Shown here one piece after another: positions 21,656 to 29,599 of a DNA stretch of 35,737 nt (positions are counted from its first letter, which is position 1; the number at the start of each line of letters is the position of its first letter). Under the pieces are notes generated by a model, which saw nothing but the letters and a program-made list of their open reading frames with translations, was not told the DNA's origin and did not search any database. The position numbers and the translations under genes were made by a program. The stretch is from Acidimicrobiaceae bacterium (lineage in GTDB: Bacteria > Actinomycetota > Acidimicrobiia > Acidimicrobiales > UBA8190): NCBI GenBank assembly GCA_003151955.1, contig PLZB01000099.1, positions 1 to 35,737 of the forward strand, written 5' to 3'.

Positions 21656-22353
21656 CCAGCCGGGTCGGGGTCGTCGTCTTCCCCGGGACCAACTGCGAGC
21701 ACGACGTCGTGGCCGCCCTCGGCTCCCTGGGGGCCGCCGCCGAGCTGGTCTGGCACGGGGCCGACTCCCTGGCCGGACTCGACGCCGTCGTCCTCCCCGG
21801 GGGGTTCGCCCACGGGGACTACCTCCGGCCCGGGGCCCTGGCCCGGTTCTCGCCGGTGATGGAGGCGGTGGCCCGGTTCGCGGCCGAGGGCGGACCGGTC
21901 GTCGGGATCTGCAACGGCTTCCAGGTCCTGACCGAGGCCGGGCTCCTCCCCGGTGCCCTCCAGAAGAACGCCGGGCTCCGGTTCCTCTGCACCACGGTCA
22001 CGATCCGGGTCGAGACCTCCCGGTCGGTCCTCACCTCGGGGGTGGCCCCCGGGACGGAGCTCCGGATCCCCATCAACCACTTCGAGGGGAACTACACCTG
22101 CGACGAGGACACCCTGGCCCGGCTCCGGGACGAGGACCGGATCGTCTTCCGCTACGTGGAGAACCCCAACGGGTCGGTCGACGGCATCGCCGGGGTCTCG
22201 AACGAGGGGGGGAACGTCGTCGGGCTCATGCCCCACCCCGAGCGGGCCTCGGCCGCCATCCTGGGATCGACCGACGGGATCGTCCTCCTCCGGGCCCTCC
22301 TCGCCAGCGCCGGGCTCCGGTCCGGGTCCGGACCGGCGGCGCTGGCCGGTTGA
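21652..22353 (+). CDS. purQ: FGAM synthase glutaminase subunit PurQ
   Basis: Class I glutamine amidotransferase that supplies ammonia to PurL. At 233 aa it has the normal length. VVVFPGTNCEHD is the N-terminal block. The nucleophile is Cys87 in VVGICNGFQVL, and the catalytic His-x-Glu is in GLMPHPERA near the end. The GTG start overlaps the purS stop. The next plus-strand pathway gene, purL, is separated by two unrelated small genes. The opposing gene at 22358 ends only 4 bp away. Confidence 0.97.
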   Translation: MTSRVGVVVFPGTNCEHDVVAALGSLGAAAELVWHGADSLAGLDAVVLPGGFAHGDYLRPGALARFSPVMEAVARFAAEGGPVVGICNGFQVLTEAGLLPGALQKNAGLRFLCTTVTIRVETSRSVLTSGVAPGTELRIPINHFEGNYTCDEDTLARLRDEDRIVFRYVENPNGSVDGIAGVSNEGGNVVGLMPHPERASAAILGSTDGIVLLRALLASAGLRSGSGPAALAG

Positions 22354-22357
22354 GACC

Positions 22358-22774
22358 TCAGGCCCGCTTCCCTCCCGGGGCCCTGGAGATGCCGGCCCGG
22401 GTCAGGACGGCGGCGGGGACCGCGGCGGCCCGCCAGGCGTTGAAGCCGATCCCCTTGCGGTTCCCGTAGTCCCGGGCCACGGCCACGAAGGCCGCCTCCA
22501 GGGCGGGGAGCTCGGGGTCGGGACCCAACCGTTCCAGCTCGGCCTCGAGGTCGTCGCGCTCCTGGAGGAGGTGGAGCCGGGTCAGGCTGTCGGCGGTGGG
22601 GAGCCGGCCGGAGACGACGGCCAGGCGGGCCCGGACCGACTCGGGGGTCCGGCGGGGACCCCGGCGGGGCTTCCGCTCGTCGAGGGCCTCGAGGTAGCGG
22701 CGGACGACCCGGCCCTCCTGGCGACCCCGGGCCAGGGCCTCCTTGTGTGCGGGGGACATGGGGGGCCGGGCCAT
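22358..22774 (-). CDS. Small basic protein of unknown function inside the purine cluster
   Basis: A 138-aa soluble protein. The N-terminus (MARPPMSPAHKEALARGRQEGRVVRRYLEAL, read in pieces) is basic, with a GR-rich stretch before RRGPRRTPESVRARLAVV. A middle helical coiled-coil like segment is LTRLHLLQERDDLEAELERL. The end has YGNRKGIGFNAWRAAAVPAAVLTRAGI. I have a memory of similar unnamed proteins in other actinobacteria but cannot name a function. A DNA- or RNA-binding role is possible from charge and the AWR-xx-GVPAAVL helix-turn-helix-like tail, but this is inference. A CATACT hexamer lies 6 nt before the ATG. Confidence 0.75.
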   Translation of the reverse strand: MARPPMSPAHKEALARGRQEGRVVRRYLEALDERKPRRGPRRTPESVRARLAVVSGRLPTADSLTRLHLLQERDDLEAELERLGPDPELPALEAAFVAVARDYGNRKGIGFNAWRAAAVPAAVLTRAGISRAPGGKRA

Positions 22775-22780
22775 CCGGTC

Positions 22781-22805
22781 AGTATGCCGTCACGGGGCCT
22801 ACGGT
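22781..22805. promoter_or_regulatory. Divergent pair of leaderless -10 hexamers
   Basis: Minus strand: CATACT (22781-22786), 6 nt, ATG of the basic-protein gene. Plus strand: TACGGT (22800-22805), 6 nt, ATG at 22812. The two start codons are 37 bp apart, so there is no room for separate untranslated leaders. Confidence 0.45.
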
Positions 22806-22811
22806 TCCACG

Positions 22812-23237
22812 ATGGACGAGACCAGGGCCCGTCGGCGGATGGCCGTCCTCCTGGCCGTGGTGGCTGCGGTGGTGGTGGCCTACTGGGTGGTCTGGTTCGC
22901 CGACCGGGGACTGCTGGCCAGCGAGACCCGGCCGGCCTACTACGAGTTCGAGAACGCCTTCCCGGTCGCCGACGGCTGGCTGGTCGTCTGCCTGGCCGCC
23001 TCGGCCTGGACGCTGTGGACCCGGCGGGCCGGCGCCCTGGGCTGGCTGCTCTGCGGGGCGGGGGCGGGGGGCTACCTTCTCGGGATGGACGTCCTCTACG
23101 ACCTGGAGCACGGGATCTGGGCCCGGGGGGCGGGGGGGATCGTCGAGCTCGGGATCAACCTGGCTACCCTGGTCCTGACGGCCGGGGTGGCCCGGTGGGC
23201 CTGGCGCCGGCGGGAGGCCCTCCTCGCCGGGCGGTGA
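22812..23237 (+). CDS. Small membrane protein of unknown function
   Basis: A 141-aa protein with four transmembrane segments, about 10-30 (MAVLLAVVAAVVVAYWVVWF), 54-70 (DGWLVVCLAASAWTLW), 75-95 (ALGWLLCGAGAGGYLLGMDV) and 112-130 (IVELGINLATLVLTAG). It ends with basic residues, so both termini are probably cytoplasmic. No known domain is recognised. ATG at 22812 gives a compact protein with the -10 6 nt upstream; longer frames overlap the divergent gene and are unlikely. It sits between purQ and purL, and purL starts 25 bp after its stop. Confidence 0.7.
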   Translation: MDETRARRRMAVLLAVVAAVVVAYWVVWFADRGLLASETRPAYYEFENAFPVADGWLVVCLAASAWTLWTRRAGALGWLLCGAGAGGYLLGMDVLYDLEHGIWARGAGGIVELGINLATLVLTAGVARWAWRRREALLAGR

Positions 23238-23248
23238 GCGCCGGCAGG

Positions 23249-23254
23249 TACGGT
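23249..23254 (+). promoter_or_regulatory. -10 hexamer TACGGT before purL (near-leaderless)
   Basis: TACGGT ends 8 nt before the purL ATG, with no Shine-Dalgarno sequence between. It would give purL its own transcript despite the small upstream gene. The same hexamer serves the preceding membrane gene. Confidence 0.4.
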
Positions 23255-23262
23255 GTCGGGCG

Positions 23263-25494
23263 ATGCCAGTCGCAGACGACTCCCTCCACCGCGCCCTCGG
23301 GCTGACCGACGACGAGGCGGCCCGGATCGCCGAGATCCTGGGCCGGTCGCCGAACCATCTCGAGCTGGCCATGTACGCCGTCATGTGGAGCGAGCACTGC
23401 TCCTACAAGTCGTCCCGGATCCACCTGAAGCGGCTCCCCACCAAGGGACCCGGGGTCCTGGTCGGCCCGGGGGAGAACGCCGGGGTCGTCGACGTCGGGG
23501 ACGGGATCGCGGCGGCCATCCGGATCGAGAGCCACAACCACCCCTCCGCCGTCGAGCCCTACCAGGGGGCGGCCACCGGGGTGGGGGGGATCCTCCGGGA
23601 CATCTTCACCATGGGGGCCCGGCCCATTGCCCTCATGGACCCCCTCTTCTTCGGGCCCCTCGAGGACGCCCGGAACCGGTGGCTGGTCGAGGGGGTGGTG
23701 GCCGGGATCTCGGGCTACGGGAATTCGGTCGGGGTCCCGACCGTCGGGGGGGAGCTGACCTTCTCGCCGGGCTACTCCCGGAACCCGCTCGTGAACGTCC
23801 TCTGCCTGGGGGTGATGCCCACCGAGCGGCTCGTCCTGGGTCAGGCCTCGGGGGAGGGGAACCTGGCCGTCCTCCTGGGGTCGTCGACGGGCCGGGACGG
23901 GATCGGGGGGGTCAGCGTCCTGGCCTCGGCCGGGTTCTCCGAGGACGGGGCCGAGGACGCGGCCAAGCGGCCCAGCGTCCAGGTCGGAGACCCCTTCGAG
24001 GAGAAGCGGCTCATCGAGGCCTGCCTCGAGCTCCTCGACCAGGGGCTGGTGGTCGGGATCCAGGATCTCGGGGGGGCCGGGCTCTGCTGCGCCACGTCGG
24101 AGACGGCGGGGCGGGCCGGGATGGGGATGGACGTCGACGTCTCGGCCGTCCCCCGCCGGGAGGCGGGGATGGAGCCCTTCGAGGTGATGACCTCGGAGAG
24201 CCAGGAGCGGATGCTCGCCATCGTGGAGCCGGGGGACCGGGCCGCGGTGGAGGAGGTCTGCCGGAAGTGGGAGGTCCGGGCCGCCGTGGTCGGGATCGTG
24301 ACCGCCCCCACCCCGGTGGGCGGGGGCCGGCTCCGGATCGTCGAGGGGTTCGGGGGGGAGGTCCTGGCCGACCTGCCCGCCGCCTCCCTCTCCGACGACG
24401 CCCCCCTCTACGAGCGGCCCCTGGCCCCCCCGGCCGACCTGGCCGACCGCCGGGCCGACGACCCGGCGGCCCTGGAGGCTCCCGGGGACTGCGGGCCGGA
24501 TCTCCTGGCCCTCCTCTGCGACCCGACCTGGGTCTACCGGCAGTACGACCACCAGCTCTTCCTCAACACCGTCGAGGGCCCCGGGGGGGACGCCGCCGTC
24601 CTCCGGCTGGCCGCCCCCGGACTCCCCCCCAGCCGGCGGGGCCTGGCCCTCTCCACCGACTCGAACCCCCGGTGGGCCGCCGTCGACCCCCGGGTGGGGA
24701 CGGCCCTCACGGTGGCGGAGTCGGCCCTGAACGTGGCCTGCGCCGGGGCCCGGCCGGTGGCCCTGGTCAACTGCCTCAACTTCGGGAACCCGGAGCACCC
24801 GGAGGTCATGTGGGAGCTGTCCGAGTCCGTCGACGGGATGGCCGAGGCCTGCCGGGAGCTGGCCGTCCCCGTCGTGGGGGGGAACGTCAGCCTCTACAAC
24901 GAGAGCGCCGGGGCCGACATCGAGCCGACGGCCGTCGTGGCCGTCCTCGGCCTCATCGAGGAGCTCGACCGCAGGCCCCCGGGGGCCGGCTTCACCGAGG
25001 GGGGGACCCTCCTCCTCCTCGGAACACCGGACAAGTCCCTGGCCGGGTCCCGGTGGGCGGTGGAACGCCGTGGTCACCGGGGGGGGAGCCTCGTCGGACC
25101 GGACTACGGAGCCCTCCGGGCCCTCCTGGTCCTGGTGGCCGGGCTCGCCAATTCCGAGGGTGTCGTCACCGGGCTCCACGACGTCTCTGGCGGAGGGTTG
25201 GGCCTGGCCCTGGCCGAGTGTGCCGTCCGGTCCGAGGTGGGTTGCGAGGTCGAGTCGGTGGCCGACCATGCCGAGCTCTTCTCCGAGAGCCCCGGCCGGG
25301 TCGTGGTCTGCACCGACGATCCCGCCGCGGTGGAGGCCCGGGCCGTCGCGGCCGGGGTGTCGGTCCGGTTCCTGGGCCGGGCCGGGGGGGACCGGATCAC
25401 GGTGGCGGGACTCCTCGACGTCGACCTGGCCGAGGCCACCGAAGCCTGGCGGGGGGCCCTCCCGGTCGCCCTGGGGGAACCGGCGCCGGCCTGA
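23263..25494 (+). CDS. purL: FGAM synthase large subunit PurL (small type)
   Basis: Converts FGAR to FGAM with ATP and the ammonia supplied by PurQ. The 743-aa length marks the short PurL of the PurSQL complex rather than the 1,300-aa fused enzyme. Signatures include MYAVMWSEHCSYKSSR near the start, ESHNHPSAVEPYQGAATGVGG with the substrate-binding histidines, ISGYGNSVGVPTVGGE, QDLGGAGLCCATSE, and in the second half VGGNVSLYNES and HDVSGGGLGLALAE. Both AIRS-type halves are present and complete. The opposing PHP gene ends 15 bp from the stop. Confidence 0.97.
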   Translation: MPVADDSLHRALGLTDDEAARIAEILGRSPNHLELAMYAVMWSEHCSYKSSRIHLKRLPTKGPGVLVGPGENAGVVDVGDGIAAAIRIESHNHPSAVEPYQGAATGVGGILRDIFTMGARPIALMDPLFFGPLEDARNRWLVEGVVAGISGYGNSVGVPTVGGELTFSPGYSRNPLVNVLCLGVMPTERLVLGQASGEGNLAVLLGSSTGRDGIGGVSVLASAGFSEDGAEDAAKRPSVQVGDPFEEKRLIEACLELLDQGLVVGIQDLGGAGLCCATSETAGRAGMGMDVDVSAVPRREAGMEPFEVMTSESQERMLAIVEPGDRAAVEEVCRKWEVRAAVVGIVTAPTPVGGGRLRIVEGFGGEVLADLPAASLSDDAPLYERPLAPPADLADRRADDPAALEAPGDCGPDLLALLCDPTWVYRQYDHQLFLNTVEGPGGDAAVLRLAAPGLPPSRRGLALSTDSNPRWAAVDPRVGTALTVAESALNVACAGARPVALVNCLNFGNPEHPEVMWELSESVDGMAEACRELAVPVVGGNVSLYNESAGADIEPTAVVAVLGLIEELDRRPPGAGFTEGGTLLLLGTPDKSLAGSRWAVERRGHRGGSLVGPDYGALRALLVLVAGLANSEGVVTGLHDVSGGGLGLALAECAVRSEVGCEVESVADHAELFSESPGRVVVCTDDPAAVEARAVAAGVSVRFLGRAGGDRITVAGLLDVDLAEATEAWRGALPVALGEPAPA

Positions 25495-25499
25495 GTTGA

Positions 25500-25515
25500 C
25501 CCTGGCCGGTCAGGG
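25500..25515. terminator. Short hairpin between convergent purL and PHP gene
   Basis: CCCTG (25500-25504), loop of 6, CAGGG (25511-25515). It overlaps the PHP stop codon. A 5-bp stem without T-tract is weak evidence, but position between convergent stops fits. Confidence 0.25.
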
Positions 25516-26355
25516 GCGGCGGGCGGCCAGGGCCTCGAGGACGGCCTCCGGGACGCAGAGGTCGCCCTGGGCGGTCCCGACGGAGAGGTCGGGCTTGAAG
25601 GCACCGTGGTAGTCGGAGCCGCCCGTGGCCACCAGCCCGTTGCGGGTCGCCATCCGGGCCAGGGCCCGGCGACGGTCGGGGGTGTAGCGGCCGTAGTGGG
25701 CCTCGATGCCGGTGAAGCCGGCCTCGGCCAGCTCCCGGACGACGGCTTCGAGGGAGGAGAGGTCGAGGCCGAGGCTGAAGGGGTGGGCCAGGACGGCGAC
25801 CGCCCCCGAGGCGGTGGCGAGGGCGGCCACCTCGGCCGGGCCGAGCCGGCTCTTGGGGATGTAGGCGGGGCGGCCCTCGGCCAGCCAGCGGTCGAAGGCG
25901 TCGTCGAGGTCCTCGGCCGCCCCCGCCTCGACGAGGGCCCGGGCGAAGTGGGGCCGGCCCAGGCCCTCCTCGGCGCCGGCCCGGGCCACGAGGGCGGCGT
26001 AGTCGAGGGTGACCCCGAGGGTGGCGAGCCGGTCGACGAGGGCGAGGTTCCGGGTCCGGCGGTCGGACCGGAGGCGGGTCAGCTCCTCGGGGAGGGGCCC
26101 CTCGTCGGCGTCGACGAAGTAGACGAGGACGTGCATCGACCCGGAGCCCCGGCCGGTCCGGCAGGAGATCTCGCAGCCCCGGACCAGGGTGATCCCGAGC
26201 CGGGCGGCGGCCCCGGCCGCCTCGGCCAGGCCGGCCAGGCTGTCGTGGTCGGTGAGGGCCAGGGCGGTGCAGCCCGCCGCCGCGGCCAGCTCCACCACCC
26301 GGTCCGGGGGGTCCGATCCGTCGGAGACGGTGGAGTGGGTGTGGAGGTCGATCAC
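25510..26355 (-). CDS. PHP-domain metal-dependent phosphoesterase
   Basis: A 281-aa protein of the PHP family (TrpH/YciV-like). The metal ligands are visible in order: DLHTHSTVSDG, LTDHDSL, GCEIS, VLAHPF and SDYHG. Such enzymes include the RNase AM/5'-3' exoribonuclease of E. coli and 3',5'-nucleoside bisphosphatases. Which substrate is used here is not decided by sequence. The GTG start at 26355 gives MIDLHTHS, with -10 TAGCCT 6 nt upstream (leaderless). It lies on the minus strand inside the purine cluster and is divergent from purF. Confidence 0.9.
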   Translation of the reverse strand: MIDLHTHSTVSDGSDPPDRVVELAAAAGCTALALTDHDSLAGLAEAAGAAARLGITLVRGCEISCRTGRGSGSMHVLVYFVDADEGPLPEELTRLRSDRRTRNLALVDRLATLGVTLDYAALVARAGAEEGLGRPHFARALVEAGAAEDLDDAFDRWLAEGRPAYIPKSRLGPAEVAALATASGAVAVLAHPFSLGLDLSSLEAVVRELAEAGFTGIEAHYGRYTPDRRRALARMATRNGLVATGGSDYHGAFKPDLSVGTAQGDLCVPEAVLEALAARRP

Positions 26356-26361
26356 GGCCGA

Positions 26362-26367
26362 AGGCTA
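26362..26367 (-). promoter_or_regulatory. -10 hexamer TAGCCT of the PHP gene (leaderless)
   Basis: TAGCCT on the minus strand is followed by 6 nt (TCGGCC) and the GTG start. Confidence 0.5.
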
Positions 26368-26405
26368 CCGGTGGCCGGATTGAACCACGGTCCGGGTCGG
26401 CACGG

Positions 26406-26411
26406 TAGGCT
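26406..26411 (+). promoter_or_regulatory. Candidate -10 (TAGGCT) of purF-purM-pyrE
   Basis: TAGGCT lies about 70 nt before the purF GTG. TTGAAC (26380-26385) could be the -35, though the 20-nt spacer is long. The 124-bp gap also holds the divergent PHP promoter. Confidence 0.35.
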
Positions 26412-26479
26412 CGACGGGGCGACGGTAAGGAGACGCGTGGACCAGGGTCGGCGCGACGAGGGCAGTCGGTGAGGGCCGG

Positions 26480-27946
26480 GTGAAGGAAGCCTGCGGAGTC
26501 TTCGGGGTGTTCGCACCGGGTCGGGGTGTGGCCCAGCTGACGTTCGACGGCCTCTACGCCCTCCAGCACCGGGGCCAGGAGTCGGCGGGGATGGCCGTCA
26601 GCGACGGTGAGGCCATCACGGTGGTGAAGGACATGGGCCTCGTCACCACGGTCTTCGACGAGCGGACCATCGCCTGCCTCCCCGGGCACATCGCCATCGG
26701 GCACACCCGGTACTCGACGACGGGGAGCTCGGAGTGGCGCAACGCCCAGCCCGTCTACCGGTCGGTTGGCCGGGTCGGGTTCGCCCTCGGGCACAACGGG
26801 AACCTGACCAACACGCCGGCCCTGGCCGAGCTCCACGGGATGCTCCCGGGGGTGGTGGCCACCGACAGCGACCTGGTGGCCGAGCTCCTGGCCCTGGCCC
26901 ACCCGGCGGCCTCCGCCGACGCCTCGCCCCTCGACATCCCCGATCCCGCCGACCGGGACGGGGGGCCCCTGGGGGGAGGGCTGCTGGAGCTGGCCCTGCG
27001 CCAGGTCCTCCCGCTCGTCCAGGGGGCCTTCTCCTTCGTGGTCCTCGACGGGCACCATCTCATGGGGATCCGGGACCCCAACGGCTTCCGGCCCCTCTGC
27101 CTGGGTCGGCTCGGCCCCACCGACGCCCCCGAAGGGTGGGTGCTGGCCTCGGAGTCCCCGGCCCTCGACGTGATCGGGGCCAGCTTCGTCCGGGAGCTCG
27201 AGCCGGGGGAGCTGATGGTCATCGACGAGAAGGGACCGAGGTCGGAGCAGATCTTCCCGGCCGAGCGGCTCGAGACCCATCTCTGCATCTTCGAGTTCGT
27301 CTACTTCGCCCGGCCCGACAGCCGGCTCTACGGCCGGGAGATCCACGGGGCCCGGCGGCGGATGGGGGAGCTCCTGGCCGAGCAGCGCCCGGTGGAGGCC
27401 GACATGGTCATGGGGGTCCCCGACTCGGGGGTCCCCGCCGCCGAGGGCTACGCCCGGGCCAGCGGGATCCCCTACGGGCAGGGGCTGGTCAAGAACCGGT
27501 ACATCGGCCGGACCTTCATCACCCCCGACCAGGGGGCCCGGACGGCGCTGATCCGGCGGAAGCTGAACCCGCTCCGGGACAACATCGCCGGGAAGCGGCT
27601 GGTGGTGGTGGACGACTCGATCGTCCGGGGGACGACGACCCGGGCCCTGGTGGAGATGCTCCGGGACGCCGGGGCCTCCGAGGTCCACATGCGGGTCTCC
27701 TCCCCCCCGTTCCAGTGGCCCTGCTTCTACGGGATCGACACCCCCACCCGGGAGGAGCTCCTGGCCGCCAGGATGAGCCGGGAGGAGATCGAGGAGTACC
27801 TGGGGACGGACTCCCTCGAGTACCTGACCCTGGAGCACCTGGTGGAGGCGATCGACGCCCCGGGGGCGGGTTTCTGCAACGCCTGTCTGACCGGGGACTA
27901 CCCGGCCCCGGTCCCGGTCTCGTTCCGTCAGGCCGCCCCGGCCTGA
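26480..27946 (+). CDS. purF: Amidophosphoribosyltransferase
   Basis: First committed step of purine synthesis: PRPP plus glutamine gives phosphoribosylamine. The 488-aa protein is the Fe-S, propeptide-bearing type. The nucleophile Cys5 follows a very short propeptide MKEA, then GVFGVFAP and YALQHRGQESAGMA. Probable 4Fe-4S ligands are Cys269, Cys415, Cys466 and Cys469. The PRPP loop is VVVDDSIVRGTTTRAL near residue 375. A stop codon lies in frame 17 codons upstream and GTG at 26480 is the only start between, so the propeptide cannot be long. purM begins 1 bp after its stop. Confidence 0.97.
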   Translation: MKEACGVFGVFAPGRGVAQLTFDGLYALQHRGQESAGMAVSDGEAITVVKDMGLVTTVFDERTIACLPGHIAIGHTRYSTTGSSEWRNAQPVYRSVGRVGFALGHNGNLTNTPALAELHGMLPGVVATDSDLVAELLALAHPAASADASPLDIPDPADRDGGPLGGGLLELALRQVLPLVQGAFSFVVLDGHHLMGIRDPNGFRPLCLGRLGPTDAPEGWVLASESPALDVIGASFVRELEPGELMVIDEKGPRSEQIFPAERLETHLCIFEFVYFARPDSRLYGREIHGARRRMGELLAEQRPVEADMVMGVPDSGVPAAEGYARASGIPYGQGLVKNRYIGRTFITPDQGARTALIRRKLNPLRDNIAGKRLVVVDDSIVRGTTTRALVEMLRDAGASEVHMRVSSPPFQWPCFYGIDTPTREELLAARMSREEIEEYLGTDSLEYLTLEHLVEAIDAPGAGFCNACLTGDYPAPVPVSFRQAAPA

Positions 27947-27947
27947 G

Positions 27948-29027
27948 ATGGCTCCGCCCGAGACGAGCACCCCGGCTGCCTCCGACGGCCCGGCCACCTA
28001 CGCCGGGGCCGGGGTGGACATCGGGGCCGGGGACGAGGCCGTGGACCGGATCCGGGCCCATGTGGCCTCCACCAGCCGGCCCGAGGTGATCGGGGGGATC
28101 GGGGGGTTCGGGGGGATGTTCGCCTTCGACACCGCCCGCTACACCCAGCCCGTCCTGGTGGCCTCGACCGACGGGGTGGGGACGAAGGTCGACGTGGCCC
28201 GGGCCACGGGGCGGTTCGCCACGGTGGGGATCGACCTGGTGGCCATGGTCGTCGACGACCTGGCCTGTCTCGGGGCCGAGCCCCTCTTCCTCCTCGACTA
28301 CGTCTCCACCGGGAAGCTCGACCCGGACCAGATGGAGCAGCTGGTGGCGGGGGTGGCGGCCGGCTGCCGACAGGCGGGCTGCGCCCTGCTCGGGGGGGAG
28401 ATGGCCGAGCATCCCGGGCTGATGGCCCCGGGGGAGTTCGACCTGGCCGGGTTCGCGGTGGGGGTGGTCGAGCGGGATGGGGTCCTCGGCCCCGACCGGG
28501 TCGGCCCCGGGGACGTCCTCGTCGGACTGCCCTCCCCGGGGCTCCGGTCCAACGGCTACACCCTGGCCCGACAGGTCCTCCTGGAGCGGGCCGGCCTCCC
28601 CCTGGAGGGGCCGGCCTGGGCGGGGGCCGGGCAGAGCCTGGCCGACGAGCTGCTCCGGCCCTCCGTCGTCTACGCCCCGGCCGTCCTGGCCGCGGTGGCC
28701 GCCGCCGGGGTCCACGCCGTGGCCCACATCACGGGCGGGGGGATCGTGGGGAACCTGAACCGGGCCCTCCCCCCCGGCTGTGACGCCGTGGTGGAGGTGG
28801 GGACCTGGGAGGAGCCCCGGATCTTCGGGGAGATCCGGCGGCTGGGACCGGTCACCGAGGAGGAGATGGCCCGGGTCTTCAACCTGGGGCTCGGGATGGT
28901 CCTGGTCACGGCAGCCCCGGACGTCGAGCCGGCCCTGGGCGCCATCCGGTCGGCGGGGCACGAGCCGGTGGTGGTGGGAACCGTCGTCGAGGGGACCGGG
29001 GTCGTCCGGATGGTGGGGGTCCGGTGA
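27948..29027 (+). CDS. purM: AIR synthetase (FGAM cyclo-ligase)
   Basis: Closes the imidazole ring using ATP (step 5). The 359-aa protein has YAGAGVDIGAGDEAV, STDGVGTKVDVA, VVDDLACLGAEPLFLLDY, GGEMAEHPGLM, GLPSPGLRSNGYTLAR and the C-terminal HITGGGIVGNLNR block. The first 16 residues (Pro/Ala/Ser-rich) precede the conserved part. The ATG comes one base after the purF stop, so it is translationally coupled. Its own stop overlaps the pyrE GTG (GTGA). Confidence 0.97.
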   Translation: MAPPETSTPAASDGPATYAGAGVDIGAGDEAVDRIRAHVASTSRPEVIGGIGGFGGMFAFDTARYTQPVLVASTDGVGTKVDVARATGRFATVGIDLVAMVVDDLACLGAEPLFLLDYVSTGKLDPDQMEQLVAGVAAGCRQAGCALLGGEMAEHPGLMAPGEFDLAGFAVGVVERDGVLGPDRVGPGDVLVGLPSPGLRSNGYTLARQVLLERAGLPLEGPAWAGAGQSLADELLRPSVVYAPAVLAAVAAAGVHAVAHITGGGIVGNLNRALPPGCDAVVEVGTWEEPRIFGEIRRLGPVTEEEMARVFNLGLGMVLVTAAPDVEPALGAIRSAGHEPVVVGTVVEGTGVVRMVGVR

Positions 29028-29575
29028 CGGGGACCGACGAGCTCCGGGCCCACCTCCTGGCCCACTCGGTGCGGACGGGGGACTTCGTCCTGAAGTCGGG
29101 CCGGCGGTCGATCTGGTTCATCGACTCCAAGCAGACGGTCTGCCGGCCCGGGGGGATGCTCCTCGTGGCCGAGGCCCTCCTCGAGATCCTCCCGGAGGAG
29201 GCCACCGCCATCGGCGGGCTCACCATGGGGGCCGACCCGGTGGCCTTCATCACAGCCGGGGTGGCCGCCGGCCGGGGGCGGGCCCTGAAGGCCTTCAGTG
29301 TCCGGAAGGAGGCCAAGGACCACGGTGGGGGGGGCCGGATCGCCGGGGCCCTCGACGCCGGGGACCGGGTCGTCGTCACCGAGGACACCGTCACCCGGGG
29401 GACCTCCCTCCTCGAGGCCGTCGAGGCCGTCCGGGAGGCCGGGGCCGAGGTGGTCCTGGCCGTGGCCGTCGTCGACCGGGGGGGGACGGCGCAGTCCATG
29501 CTGGCCGGGGCCGGGGTGCCCTTCCGGGCCGTCCTCAGCGCCCCCGACCTCGGTTTCGACTACGAAGGGGCCTGA
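29024..29575 (+). CDS. pyrE: Orotate phosphoribosyltransferase
   Basis: Transfers ribose phosphate from PRPP to orotate in UMP synthesis. The 183-aa protein has the type I PRTase fold with FVLKSGRRSIWFIDSK, the dimer-loop FSVRKEAKDHG, and the PRPP loop VVVTEDTVTRGTSLLEAV, close to actinobacterial PyrE. The GTG start overlaps the purM stop, so this pyrimidine enzyme is coupled to the purine operon. Other pyr genes are not in the window. Both PurF and PyrE consume PRPP, which may explain the shared transcript. Confidence 0.93.
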   Translation: MTGTDELRAHLLAHSVRTGDFVLKSGRRSIWFIDSKQTVCRPGGMLLVAEALLEILPEEATAIGGLTMGADPVAFITAGVAAGRGRALKAFSVRKEAKDHGGGGRIAGALDAGDRVVVTEDTVTRGTSLLEAVEAVREAGAEVVLAVAVVDRGGTAQSMLAGAGVPFRAVLSAPDLGFDYEGA

Positions 29576-29599
29576 CCGGTCGGGTCCGCGGAGCCGGGC

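Noticed and set aside
25397..27997. An 866-codon minus-strand open frame across the PHP gene and purF
   Set aside because: It lies out of frame with the PHP gene and antisense to purF, and has no recognisable domain.
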